Positions 35,991 to 44,504 of a stretch of 64,000 nt of DNA are shown piece by piece. The notes under the pieces are model-generated. The model saw only the letters and a list, made by a program, of their open reading frames with translations, ran no database searches and had not been told where the DNA came from. Where the stretch lies: the NCBI GenBank assembly GCA_036405135.1, contig DASWYF010000022.1, positions 1 through 64,000 of the forward strand, given 5' to 3'. The position numbers were made by a program, and so were the translations under genes. Numbering within the stretch: the first letter of the stretch is position 1; each line of letters begins with the position of its first letter. Origin of the DNA: Verrucomicrobiia bacterium. GTDB lineage: Bacteria; Verrucomicrobiota; Verrucomicrobiia; Limisphaerales; JAEYXS01.

Positions 35991-37415
35991 ATGCAAATTG
36001 CGGGATTGGGGTGGCGGTGGGTGGTGATGGGGTGGTTGGTTCTCTTCCCCATGGCGAAACTTCATGCGGCGAGTGCTCGTCCTTCTGCGGGCGCTCCGAC
36101 GGCGACAGAGAAGTATGTGATGGATCAGGTCATCCTCGGGAATGTGGCGAACCTTTCTTCCGCATTTCCGAATGATGAACGGCGAGTGATACGGGGAGTT
36201 TTTCTGGAAGAACTGCTGACGGGTGTGCGTAAGGATTGTTCCATCCATCGCAATGGTGTGCAGATCGAGGGAGCGATCATCCATGATACGGTCGATCTTC
36301 GAAACGCCCAGATCAAGAATGACGTTCGCCTCATCAAATGCCAATTCAACGGCGAGGTGATCTTCGCGCAGGCAGATTTCGCGGATGGATTCTTGCTGGA
36401 GCGTTGCACGTTTGCCACGACGATGAATGGCAATGGCATCAAGGTGGCGCGTGATCTTTCGCTGCTGAAGTCGGTGTTCAACGGGCCGGTCAGCTTCGAG
36501 CAGTTGCAAGTGGAGGGTGTGTTGTTCGCGGAGGAGGCGTCATTCCTCAGCACGTCTGCGCCGGTGAATTTCAACACCTTGAAGGCGGGTGGAAATGTCA
36601 TCTTTTCCAAGACGGTTTTTGCCGGTGCCTTGCAGATGCAGTACGGGCATATCACGGACAATCTTCGGTTCGATGGGGCGCGCTGGACGAATCATCTGGC
36701 ATTGGCGAGTTTCGAGGCGACGAAGGTGGATGGCTCGGCTACTTGGGAGAAAGCGGATTTTACTGGTTACGTTTCTTTCAAAGACGCGAAGTTCAATGCC
36801 TTGAACTTGACCGGAGTGAAGTGGCCGGAACATGCGACGGGGGAATGGCTCTGGTTCAATGGCATGTCCTATCAACGCATCTCGGCGGGCTCGGAAAAAG
36901 ATTCGTGGAGTAACCTGATGCACTTGCTGGATCGTTCAGCGCGTGGGACGGCTTACAGCATCGATATCTATACTGGCTTGCAGGAGTTCTATAAGCGGGA
37001 GGGATATCCCGGTGTGGCGAATGAATTTTTCTTTGCTCAGAAAAAGCGTGAACGGGAGGAAGTGCTGCACGGCACGGAATGGTGCTGGAGCTTGTTCCTA
37101 GATGTGTTCGTCGGTTATGGGCGCAGTCCTTTGAGGGCACTCTTCTGGAGCATCCTCATTGTCACTTATGGAGTGAGTGTGTTCCGTCCGAAGCGGATGG
37201 AGCCGCGCTCGAAGGATATCAAGACGGGACCGTTCAGCCCGTTCTGGTACAGCATGGATATGTTCCTGCCTCTGATCAAATTACACGATGCGGAGCTGTG
37301 GATGCCGAAGGCGGAGGCGCGTTATGCGCGGTTCTGGGGGCGCATCCACACGGTGCTGGGCTGGGCGCTCATCCCCATCGCGGTGGCGGCGTGGACGGGG
37401 ATGTTGGAGAAGTAG
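35991..37415 (+). CDS. Exported beta-solenoid protein with C-terminal membrane helices
   Basis: A 474-residue protein with a signal or first membrane helix at the N-terminus (about residues 3-25). Residues about 75-280 repeat a five-residue-like beta-solenoid pattern of the pentapeptide type: VDLRNAQIKNDVRLIKCQFN, GEVIFAQADFADGFLLERC, GNVIFSKTVFAGALQMQYGH and GYVSFKDAKFNALNLTGVKW. The C-terminal region has hydrophobic stretches near 385-405 and 450-470. It may be an envelope-anchored scaffold; similar architectures accompany ion-channel pores in other bacteria, but no pore motif is seen. ATG at 35991 is chosen over the GTG at 35976. Confidence 0.75.
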   Translation: MQIAGLGWRWVVMGWLVLFPMAKLHAASARPSAGAPTATEKYVMDQVILGNVANLSSAFPNDERRVIRGVFLEELLTGVRKDCSIHRNGVQIEGAIIHDTVDLRNAQIKNDVRLIKCQFNGEVIFAQADFADGFLLERCTFATTMNGNGIKVARDLSLLKSVFNGPVSFEQLQVEGVLFAEEASFLSTSAPVNFNTLKAGGNVIFSKTVFAGALQMQYGHITDNLRFDGARWTNHLALASFEATKVDGSATWEKADFTGYVSFKDAKFNALNLTGVKWPEHATGEWLWFNGMSYQRISAGSEKDSWSNLMHLLDRSARGTAYSIDIYTGLQEFYKREGYPGVANEFFFAQKKREREEVLHGTEWCWSLFLDVFVGYGRSPLRALFWSILIVTYGVSVFRPKRMEPRSKDIKTGPFSPFWYSMDMFLPLIKLHDAELWMPKAEARYARFWGRIHTVLGWALIPIAVAAWTGMLEK

Positions 37416-37486
37416 GTGGATACGTAATTAATGACGCTACTTGGCGTCAAAAATCCATAGGCTATCGTATCCGCTTGGCTTCGGCG

Positions 37487-37515
37487 GCGGCCGGCTGAGG
37501 ACAGCCAGCCCTACC
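37487..37515. repeat. Hairpin repeat family B, copy 2, supplying a stop codon
   Basis: Identical over 29 bases to 25313-25341. The TAG stop of the SDR gene (minus strand, 37513-37511) lies in the terminal CCTACC of the repeat. Confidence 0.85.
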
Positions 37516-39046
37516 ATTCCGTCGGTACGTAATCTTTCAGGAACTGGCCGTACATGTGTTTGCCGGTGTTGATGCCGTCGATGATGGGATCGACGATGCG
37601 GGCGGCGCCGTCCACGATGTCCAGCGGGGGATTGAAGCGGTGGTCCTTCGCCTTGCGGGCGGCGATGGCGGCGGGGTCTTCATCGGATACCCAGCCGGTG
37701 TCCACGCTGTTCATGTGGATGCCGTCCACGTAGTAATCCGCAGCGGAGGTGCGCGTCATCATATTGAGCGCGGCCTTGGCCATGTTCGTGTGCGGATGGC
37801 GCGTGGTCTTATACTTGCGGTAGAACTGACCTTCCACGGCGCTGACATTGACGATGTGCTTGTCACGGTTGGGCGTGCGCAGCATCAAGGGTTTTAGGCG
37901 CGCGTTCAGGATGAACGGTGCGATGGCGTTCACCAATTGCGTTTCGAGCAATTCCACGGAGGGCACTTCTGCGAGGGTGAGACGCCAGGAATTGCGGTCG
38001 CGTAGATCGATCTGTTGCAGGTCTTGGTCCAAGCGTCCTTCGGGAAATAGGTCTTTCTGTGCGTGCAGTTCGTCTGGGAGCAAGGGGACTTGCGAAAGAG
38101 CGGCGGCGTGAGTCAGACCGGCGACTTCGGAGATGCGACGTTCGGCGACGGCCGCAGAAGCATCGCCCTCCGGTAACATGGAGTAACCGCGCAGGCCTTC
38201 GTAAGCGCCCAGCAGATTCTGCGCTTGAGCAGGCATGTCCTGCAGGGGACCGGTTTCTTGCGCCATCATGTGACTGTAGAAATCTGGCGGACGACGCACG
38301 GTCTGGCACGCATTGCTGATGATGAAGTCCAAACGATTACGCGTGGCGAGCAGATGGCGGCAGAAGGCTTCGACAGACGGCGTGTGGCGCAGATCGAGAC
38401 CGAAGATTTCCAAGCGGTCCTTCCATAAATGGAAATCCGGCTCCTGCGAATAGCGCATGGCGGAATCGCGTGGGAAGCGGGTGGTGACGATGAGATGCGC
38501 ACCGGCACGAAGGAGTTTGATACCCGCTTGGTAACCGATTTTCACGCGCCCACCCGTGAGCAAAGCCACGCGACCGGTGAGGTCGGCAAGTTCGCTGCGC
38601 TTGCGGTAGTTCAGTTCCGCGCACTTGGGGCAGAGCTGGTCGTAAAAGTGATGGATCTGCGAGTAATCCTGTTTGCAGATGTAGCAGTTCTGCGGTTCAA
38701 CGACTTCGCGGAATTCAGGCTCTTCCACGGTTTGCTGCTCATCACTGGCGGGAGGCAGATAGTTCGGCGTGGTGAAAACGGGTTTGCGGCGCAGTTCGCG
38801 GATGCCGGTTTCGTGCAGGACGGCCTGATCTTTATCGCGCTTATCGGCTTTGCGCTGGCGCTGGCTGGCTTTCGTGAGGCGGCGGCGTTCTTTGACATCC
38901 GGGCAATAGACGAGACCGGCGGCTTGCACGAGGCGGGCGCGGTCCTTGGCGGACATGCCAGCGAGGAGGGCGCGGTTGGCGGCAACGGCTTCGAGCAAAT
39001 CGGCAACGGCGCGGAGCTTTTCAGGCAGCGCGTTGGCGTCGGTCAC
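37511..39046 (-). CDS. Zinc-ribbon short-chain dehydrogenase-like protein
   Basis: A 511-residue protein. The first 110 residues are helical and basic (KERRRLTKASQRQRKADKRD). A zinc-ribbon-like unit follows: CYIC (C121, C124) and CPKC (C139, C142). From residue 158 to the end it has an SDR Rossmann fold (RVALLTGGRVKIGYQAGIKL, IFGLDLRHT, LDFIISNACQT). The usual YxxxK catalytic pair is altered: the lysine of HTNMAKAALNMM is kept, but Thr stands where Tyr is expected. It may use another residue or lack dehydrogenase activity. The stop codon lies in a repeat of family B. The substrate is unknown. Confidence 0.85.
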   Translation of the reverse strand: MTDANALPEKLRAVADLLEAVAANRALLAGMSAKDRARLVQAAGLVYCPDVKERRRLTKASQRQRKADKRDKDQAVLHETGIRELRRKPVFTTPNYLPPASDEQQTVEEPEFREVVEPQNCYICKQDYSQIHHFYDQLCPKCAELNYRKRSELADLTGRVALLTGGRVKIGYQAGIKLLRAGAHLIVTTRFPRDSAMRYSQEPDFHLWKDRLEIFGLDLRHTPSVEAFCRHLLATRNRLDFIISNACQTVRRPPDFYSHMMAQETGPLQDMPAQAQNLLGAYEGLRGYSMLPEGDASAAVAERRISEVAGLTHAAALSQVPLLPDELHAQKDLFPEGRLDQDLQQIDLRDRNSWRLTLAEVPSVELLETQLVNAIAPFILNARLKPLMLRTPNRDKHIVNVSAVEGQFYRKYKTTRHPHTNMAKAALNMMTRTSAADYYVDGIHMNSVDTGWVSDEDPAAIAARKAKDHRFNPPLDIVDGAARIVDPIIDGINTGKHMYGQFLKDYVPTEW

Positions 39047-39233
39047 CGGACTATTTTCAGCGGGCGTACTAATATGCGTAAACGGTTAGGTTTAACTTGA
39101 TCGAGACGGAAAAAGACCCGTTTCGACGGTCGGAGACGGTATCTGGACGCGGGAAGGCGTCAAGCAGGGGTTGTGGGAGAGCGATTGGAGGTGATGAGCG
39201 CATAAGGCGCTGTTGATTTTTGAGAGGGCAGAT

Positions 39234-39272
39234 GCTTCGGCGGCGGCCCGCTGAGGACAGCGGGCCCTACCA
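39234..39272. repeat. Hairpin repeat family B, copy 3 (compensatory variant)
   Basis: Shares GCTTCGGCGGCGGCC with the flank of copy 2. The hairpin has perfect arms GGCCCGCT and AGCGGGCC around GAGGAC, then CCTACCA. Both arms differ from copies 1 and 2 in a way that keeps pairing. Confidence 0.85.
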
Positions 39273-39300
39273 CTATAGTGCTACGTCGGCCACACATGAA

Positions 39301-39344
39301 CTGCCGGCTGGAATCCGGCAGCACGTGGCTGCGGGTTTCGTCGG
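39301..39344. repeat. Hairpin repeat family A, copy 3
   Basis: Arms CTGCCGG and CCGGCAG as in copies 1 and 2, followed by GCGGGTTTCGTCGG. It lies 29 bases after family B copy 3. Confidence 0.8.
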
Positions 39345-39478
39345 ACCGGGCAAAAGGCTTAAACGCTTAAAGGCAAAATTTTCCTGTCCAGTTTAGGGGG
39401 AAATGGAACTATAATAGGCCACAACCCGTTTTGGCGTTGGCGATTTGCTTTGGTCGTCGCTGCCTGCGGCTTAATTTT

Positions 39479-41773
39479 ATGCGCGATACGAAAAAGCTGA
39501 CATTGAAACTGAAGAGCTTGTTCGCCGGTCTGGTGGCCTTGGCGGCGGTCGGGACGGCCCAGGCGGCGGATACAGTGCTGGTGGAGGCGGAGAGCTTCCA
39601 AGAGCAGGGCGGCTGGATGCTGGATACCCAGTTCATCGAGATCATGGGTTCGCCTTATCTGCTGGCGCATGGCATGGGGACGCCGGTGAAGGATGCAGTG
39701 ACGACGGTGAAATTTCCGAGCATGGGCAAGTATCGCGTGCTGGTGCGCACGAAGGATTGGGTGGCGCGCTGGAAGGCGCAGGGCAATCCGGGCAAGTTTC
39801 AGGTGCTGATCGATGGCGAAGCGGTGAAGGAAACTTTCGGTACGAAGGGTGAGGACTGGTTCTGGCATGACGGCGGGACGGTCGAGATCAAGAAGCCTGA
39901 GGTGCAGGTGTCGCTCCGTGATTTGACCGGCTTTGAAGGACGTTGCGATGCGATCATCTTTACGAAAGATCCGACCTACAATCCGCCGGAGACCAAGGAG
40001 ACGTTGCCGAAGTGGCGTCGTGAATTGCTCGGGCTCCCGGCGAATCCAGTTGAGTCCGGTCCGTATGATCTGGTGGTGATCGGTGGCGGTTACGGTGGCA
40101 TGGGTGCGGCTATTTCGGCAGCGCGCATGGGTATCAAAGTGGCGCTGATCCAGAATCGTCCGGTGTTGGGCGGCAATGGCAGCTCGGAGATCCGCGTGTG
40201 GGCGATGGGTGGCACGCGTCGGGGCTTGTATCCGAAGCTGGGCGGCATCGTGGAAGAATTCATGGACAAGGCGAAGTCTTCACCCGGTACCTTTGAAGAA
40301 TTCGGTGATGCGAAGAAAGAGGAACTCGTTCGCGCGGAAAAGAACATCACGTTGTTCCTGAACAACCACGTATTCGCGGTGGAGACGAACGGGAACAAGA
40401 TCGTGGCGGTACATGGCTTGGACACGCGCACGACGAAGGTGACGCGGTTCGCGGGCAAGCTCTTCGTGGACAGCACGGGTCATGCGATGGTGGGCGCATT
40501 GGCCGGGGCGGATAGCACGATCCAGGAGGAAGGCCATCTGGGCATGAGCAACATGTGGCGCTGGGAAGAGGGCAAGGAACCGACGAAGTTCCCAGAGACA
40601 CCTTGGGCGCTGGACCTGGTGATGGATGATTTCCCGTATCCGAAGAAGGGCCATGCGGAGTGGTTCTGGGAATCGGGCTTCGACAAGCATCCGCTGCATG
40701 ATCTGGAATACACGCGCGACTGGAATTTCCGCGCGATCTACGGTGCTTTCAACGCGATGAAGAACAAGGACGGCGCGAAAGAGCATCCGAACGCGAAGAT
40801 GACGTGGGTGGCGTATGTGGGCGGCACGCGTGAATCCCGCCAATTGCTGGGCGATGTGATCCTCACGCGCGAAGATATCACGAGCAAGAAGATGTTCCCA
40901 GATGGTTGTGTGCCGACGACGTGGGACATCGATCTGCATTATCCGCGCGAGCAGTATATGAAGAAGTTCCCGCAGGATCCGTTCATCTCGAAGGCGGTGT
41001 TCGACAAGGCGGTGGACCGCAATCACGGTTATCCGGTGCCTTACCGCAGCTTCTATTCGCGCAATATCGAGAACTTGTTCATGGCAGGTCGCAATGTGAG
41101 TGTGACGCATGAGGCGCTGGGCACGGTGCGCGTGATGAAGACGGGCGGCATGATGGGTGAAGTGGTGGGCAAGGCGGCCTCCATCTGCATCAAGCAGAAC
41201 TGCCTGCCGCGTGATGTGTATCACTCCTATCTGGAACAATTGAAGGAGTTGATGAACTTGGATCACTTCATGCGTCGTGATACGGTGAACGCTCAGTTCT
41301 ACAAGAAGGAAGGAACGACGGAGCTGCCTGCACCGCAAGTGTTCGAGACAGGTCTCGATCCAAAGAAGCTGCCGGGCATCGTGGTGGATGACGACAAGGC
41401 GGTGAAGAAGGGCAAGTGGACGGCGGGTGAGGGCCTGAAGGGATTCGTGGGCGAGCATTATCTGTATGGCCGTGAAGCGGGTGCATCGGTGCGCTATGAG
41501 TTCTCCGTGCCGCAGACGGGCAAGTACGAGGTGCGCGTGGCTTATGGCATGCATGAGAATCGGGCGACGAATGTGCCGGTCACGGTGACGGACTCGGCTG
41601 GTTCTCAGACCGTCCGTATCAATCAAAAGCTACAAGCACCGTTGACGAACGGGTTCGTCTCGGTTGGCACCTACACTTTCGATGCCTCGAAGAAGGGCGT
41701 GGTGGAGATCGGCACGGACAAGGTGGATGGGAATGTCCATGCGGATGCCATCCAGGTGCTGCCGGCGAAATAG
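39479..41773 (+). CDS. Secreted FAD-dependent oxidoreductase with golvesin-like C-terminal domain
   Basis: A 764-residue exported flavoprotein. The signal peptide runs to about residue 30 (LFAGLVALAAVGTAQA). An N-terminal beta-sandwich (about 30-175) precedes the FAD dinucleotide motif VVIGGGYGGMGAAISAARMG and the LGGNGSSEIRVWAMGG loop. Near residue 540 come PYRSFYSRNIENLFMAGRNV and TGGMMGEVVGKAASI. The last 110 residues (YEFSVPQTGKYEVRVAYGMH ... GTYTFDASKKGVVEI) resemble a golvesin C-terminal or CBM-like domain and suggest carbohydrate binding. Substrate unknown. ATG at 39479 gives a clean signal peptide; 39431 would add 16 residues. A strong terminator follows. Confidence 0.88.
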   Translation: MRDTKKLTLKLKSLFAGLVALAAVGTAQAADTVLVEAESFQEQGGWMLDTQFIEIMGSPYLLAHGMGTPVKDAVTTVKFPSMGKYRVLVRTKDWVARWKAQGNPGKFQVLIDGEAVKETFGTKGEDWFWHDGGTVEIKKPEVQVSLRDLTGFEGRCDAIIFTKDPTYNPPETKETLPKWRRELLGLPANPVESGPYDLVVIGGGYGGMGAAISAARMGIKVALIQNRPVLGGNGSSEIRVWAMGGTRRGLYPKLGGIVEEFMDKAKSSPGTFEEFGDAKKEELVRAEKNITLFLNNHVFAVETNGNKIVAVHGLDTRTTKVTRFAGKLFVDSTGHAMVGALAGADSTIQEEGHLGMSNMWRWEEGKEPTKFPETPWALDLVMDDFPYPKKGHAEWFWESGFDKHPLHDLEYTRDWNFRAIYGAFNAMKNKDGAKEHPNAKMTWVAYVGGTRESRQLLGDVILTREDITSKKMFPDGCVPTTWDIDLHYPREQYMKKFPQDPFISKAVFDKAVDRNHGYPVPYRSFYSRNIENLFMAGRNVSVTHEALGTVRVMKTGGMMGEVVGKAASICIKQNCLPRDVYHSYLEQLKELMNLDHFMRRDTVNAQFYKKEGTTELPAPQVFETGLDPKKLPGIVVDDDKAVKKGKWTAGEGLKGFVGEHYLYGREAGASVRYEFSVPQTGKYEVRVAYGMHENRATNVPVTVTDSAGSQTVRINQKLQAPLTNGFVSVGTYTFDASKKGVVEIGTDKVDGNVHADAIQVLPAK

Positions 41774-41790
41774 TTTAGTGGGGAATTCAG

Positions 41791-41833
41791 ACCGCCTGTC
41801 ATGTGTGTTCATGGCAGGCGGTTTTGTTTTTTT
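41791..41833 (+). terminator. Strong intrinsic terminator
   Basis: A 13-bp stem (41791-41803 with 41810-41822; arms ACCGCCTGTCATG and CATGGCAGGCGGT, one G-U) with loop TGTGTT, followed by TTTTGTTTTTTT. It lies 18 bases after the stop of the FAD oxidoreductase gene. Confidence 0.95.
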
Positions 41834-41856
41834 GTGTGGTAGAGAGAAGACGGGCA

Positions 41857-41897
41857 CCCCTCACCCCGGCCCTCTCCCCTCCGAGGGTAGAGGGTGG
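41857..41897. repeat. Common dispersed repeat (CCCTCACCCCGGCCCTCTCC type)
   Basis: Contains CCCTCACCCCGGCCCTCTCC and an inverted pair CCCTCT/AGAGGG (41871-41895). The same motif is a widespread intergenic repeat in many bacterial genomes (from memory). No gene lies here. Confidence 0.55.
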
Positions 41898-42003
41898 TGG
41901 AGCGTTACGGTGCTTTTATTATCCGTTGGTAATTCGGAACCTGTGTCTGGTGATAATGAAATCATCGTAAGTTAAGAACAGTTCGTTTAGAACAGCCATA
42001 CTT

Positions 42004-43308
42004 GTGAGCGAGCAAAAGCCAGTTCAGAAATCTGCTTCACGATGGGTGCCCATCGCGATGAAGGTTTATCGTCTGGCGGTTATCTTGCTTATCGCGTGGG
42101 TGGTGCGGGATCATCATTACCGGTTGCGCATCCAAGGGGATACGCCGATCACGGCGGATGAGGTCACAAAGTTTTTACCGGAGGCGAAGGAGTTGCGGCC
42201 GGATCATTCGGAGTTTCGTGGATTGGAAGTGCTGAATGCAGCGGGAGAGAAGATTGGGTATGTGGTGCGGACGTCGCCGGATGCGGATCATATCACGGGC
42301 TATGTGGGGCGGACGGATACGTTGGTAGCCTTGGACAAAGATTTGAAGGTGCTCGGTATCAAAATCCGCAGCAGTGAGGACACGCGGAAGCATGTGGAGG
42401 ATGTGGCGATCGACCGGCAGTTCATGAAGGTGTGGAACGGAAAGAAATGGGAAGAGGTAGGGGAGATGACACCGAAGGCGTTGCGGATGGAAGGGGTGGC
42501 GGGTTCCTCGATGACGAGTCTGGCGATGGCGGAGGGGATCGCGCTGCGGTTTCGGCGGTCAGGGAATGAGACGAGTGAACAACCGGCGTTTCGGGCTTCG
42601 ACGGGAGATATTGGATTGGCAGTGGTTGTCATTGCGGCGCTGGTGATGACGTTTTCCAATGTGGAGAAACGGAAGTGGGTGCGGCGGGTGTTTCAGGTGA
42701 TCGTGATTGCGTATGTGGGGTTGATCAGTGGGGATCTGGTGGCACAATCGTTATTGATGGGGTGGGCGAAGTCGGGTCTGCCGTGGCGGATGGCGCCGGG
42801 AATCGTGTTGCTGGGCGTAGTCGCGCTGGTGGTGCCGTGGGCCACGCGGAAGCCGGTGTATTGCCTGCATCTGTGTCCGCATGGAGCGGCGCAGGAATTG
42901 GTGGGGCGATTGACGCCGAAGAAGTGGCGCGTGTCCGTGCCGGATGATGTGGCAAAGCGATTGCGGTATCTGCCGGGGGTGTTGCTCTTCATGGTGATCG
43001 CCATTGTGATGTTGGGATTGCCGATCGATCTGGCGAGTGTGGAGCCGTTTGATGCTTACATCATAGGCGTGGCGGGGATCGCGACGTTGTTGATCGCGCT
43101 TGGTGGATTGATCGCGGCGTTTTTTGTGCCGCAGGCGTATTGCAAGTTCGGGTGTCCCACGGGGGCGGTGTTGGAGTTCGTGCGTTCGCGCGGGCTGCAG
43201 GATAAGTTCACGGCGCGGGATGCATATGCGGGTGTGTTGCTGGTGGTGGCGGTGGTGATTTATTGGAAGTATTATGCGCTGCAGCAGTGGATATTGGGGC
43301 CGATGTGA
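42004..43308 (+). CDS. FMN-binding polyferredoxin-type membrane protein (NosR/NqrC-related)
   Basis: A 434-residue inner-membrane electron-transfer protein. After a membrane helix (about residues 20-36), an FMN-binding domain (about 50-185) carries EGVAGSSMTSLAMAEG. T171 is the probable covalent FMN site, as in NosR, RnfG and NqrC. Four to five membrane helices follow, with two reduced iron-sulfur motifs of the CX3CP kind (CLHLCPHG and CKFGCPTG). It lacks the soluble ferredoxin tail of full NosR. The GTG start gives MSEQKP. The next gene, apbE, should load the FMN. It probably moves electrons across the inner membrane to an extracytoplasmic acceptor. Confidence 0.87.
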   Translation: MSEQKPVQKSASRWVPIAMKVYRLAVILLIAWVVRDHHYRLRIQGDTPITADEVTKFLPEAKELRPDHSEFRGLEVLNAAGEKIGYVVRTSPDADHITGYVGRTDTLVALDKDLKVLGIKIRSSEDTRKHVEDVAIDRQFMKVWNGKKWEEVGEMTPKALRMEGVAGSSMTSLAMAEGIALRFRRSGNETSEQPAFRASTGDIGLAVVVIAALVMTFSNVEKRKWVRRVFQVIVIAYVGLISGDLVAQSLLMGWAKSGLPWRMAPGIVLLGVVALVVPWATRKPVYCLHLCPHGAAQELVGRLTPKKWRVSVPDDVAKRLRYLPGVLLFMVIAIVMLGLPIDLASVEPFDAYIIGVAGIATLLIALGGLIAAFFVPQAYCKFGCPTGAVLEFVRSRGLQDKFTARDAYAGVLLVVAVVIYWKYYALQQWILGPM

Positions 43309-43353
43309 GAAATGGTATTTGTGATGTGCAGTATGCGAGGTTGAAATATTCTT

Positions 43354-44436
43354 ATGGGTTACTGGTATGAGCTAGGTCCTGCGGGACACAGTCCCGCGCT
43401 CCACTGGCGGAGCGCCGGTCTCCGACTCGGCGTGAAGGTGGGCTTGTTGGTTTGCTATGTGTTGGTCGCTTTCGGTTGGCTGTTCGGTTTCAGTCAGGTT
43501 CACGCGCAGACGGTTTCAACTCTCGCCGGGTCGGAGACCGGCGCTCCGGCTGCGAGTGTGCATCACGTCACCGGTTCAGCGATGGGGATGACGTGGGCGG
43601 TGAAGTGGATTGGGGCGTTGGAGCGCTCGGTGGTGGAGAAGGAGACGAAGGGTTTGCTGGCGGAGATTGAGGGGCAGATGTCCACGTATAGAAATGATTC
43701 GGAGATTTCGCGGTTCAATGCTTTTGCGGAGACGAATTGGTTTCCGGTTTCGACGAATCTGGCGCGGGTGGTGGAGGTGAGCTTGGACATCGCGCGGAAG
43801 ACGGATGGAGCGCTGGACCCGACGGTGTTTCCGCTGGTGCAGGTGTGGGGATTTGGGCCGGAGCGGAGATTAGGTCAATTGCCGACGGTGAAGGCGATCG
43901 CGGTGGCGAGGGCGCGGGTGGGGTATACGAATTTGCAAGTGCGGTTGAATCCACCGGCAGTACGGAAGTTGAAAGAGGAGGTGGCGATGGATGTGAGTGC
44001 GGTGGCGATGGGGTTTGCGGCGGATCGGGTGGGAGAGAGGTTGAGGCAATTAGGCAGCACGAATCATCTGGTGGATATGGGAGGAGAGTTCGTTGCGCGG
44101 GGTGAAGGACCGGAGGGGAAGGGTTGGTCGGTGGGGATTGAAGAGCCGGGGACTGAAGGTAAGAAGATTCAGCGCGTGGTGGTGTTGCGGGATGAGTGTC
44201 TGGCGACTTCGGGGGATGATCGGAATTTTCGGACGATCAATGGGAAGCGGTATCATCACATCATCGATCCGCATACGGGCTGGCCGAGTGAGGCGAAGGT
44301 GGCATCGGCGACGGTGATCCATACGTCATGCGCGCAGGCGGATGGGTGGGCGACGGCGATGGTGGTGGTGGGACGGGAGAAGGGGGAGGCGTTGGCGGAG
44401 GGGAATGGGTTTAGGATGATTTTGTTGGGACGTTAG
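43354..44436 (+). CDS. apbE: FAD:protein FMN transferase (ApbE)
   Basis: Attaches FMN to a threonine of exported proteins, using FAD and Mg2+. A signal helix (VGLLVCYVLVAFGWLFGFSQ) is followed by the ApbE core: TGSAMGMTWAVKW, MDVSAVAMGFAADRV, LVDMGGEF and HHIIDPHTGWPSE are family hallmarks. The likely substrate is the FMN-binding protein 45 bases upstream. The ATG at 43354 makes 360 residues, but its first 26 codons run through dispersed hairpin repeats. A GTG at 43432 would start MKVGLLVCYVL directly at the signal peptide and may be the real start. SETGAPAAS after the signal is also repeat-derived. Confidence 0.9.
   Translation: MGYWYELGPAGHSPALHWRSAGLRLGVKVGLLVCYVLVAFGWLFGFSQVHAQTVSTLAGSETGAPAASVHHVTGSAMGMTWAVKWIGALERSVVEKETKGLLAEIEGQMSTYRNDSEISRFNAFAETNWFPVSTNLARVVEVSLDIARKTDGALDPTVFPLVQVWGFGPERRLGQLPTVKAIAVARARVGYTNLQVRLNPPAVRKLKEEVAMDVSAVAMGFAADRVGERLRQLGSTNHLVDMGGEFVARGEGPEGKGWSVGIEEPGTEGKKIQRVVVLRDECLATSGDDRNFRTINGKRYHHIIDPHTGWPSEAKVASATVIHTSCAQADGWATAMVVVGREKGEALAEGNGFRMILLGR
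43376..43432. repeat. Hairpin repeats in the apbE N-terminus
   Basis: GCGGGAC-ACA-GTCCCGC (7-bp arms, 43381-43397) is followed by GGAGCGCCGGTCTCCGACTC, related to family D. Either it is translated or it is leader, depending on the apbE start. Confidence 0.65.
43525..43549. repeat. Family D copy inside the apbE coding region
   Basis: GCCGG-GTCGGAGA-CCGGC then GCTCCGG, encoding AGSETGAP between signal peptide and catalytic core. It is related to 22373-22400. Confidence 0.7.
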
Positions 44437-44504
44437 GGAACGACTTTGCGGAAGGGCGGAAAGTTTGAAGTGGGGTAGCACATTGTTTTTGCCAAAGGAG
44501 CAAA

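Larger units (their letters stand above)
39047..39478. other. Intergenic region with repeat copies
   Basis: About 430 bases with no gene. It holds family B copy 3 (39234-39272), family A copy 3 (39301-39344) and a TATAAT-like -10 at 39410-39415, 64 bases before the next gene, without a good -35. Confidence 0.6.
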
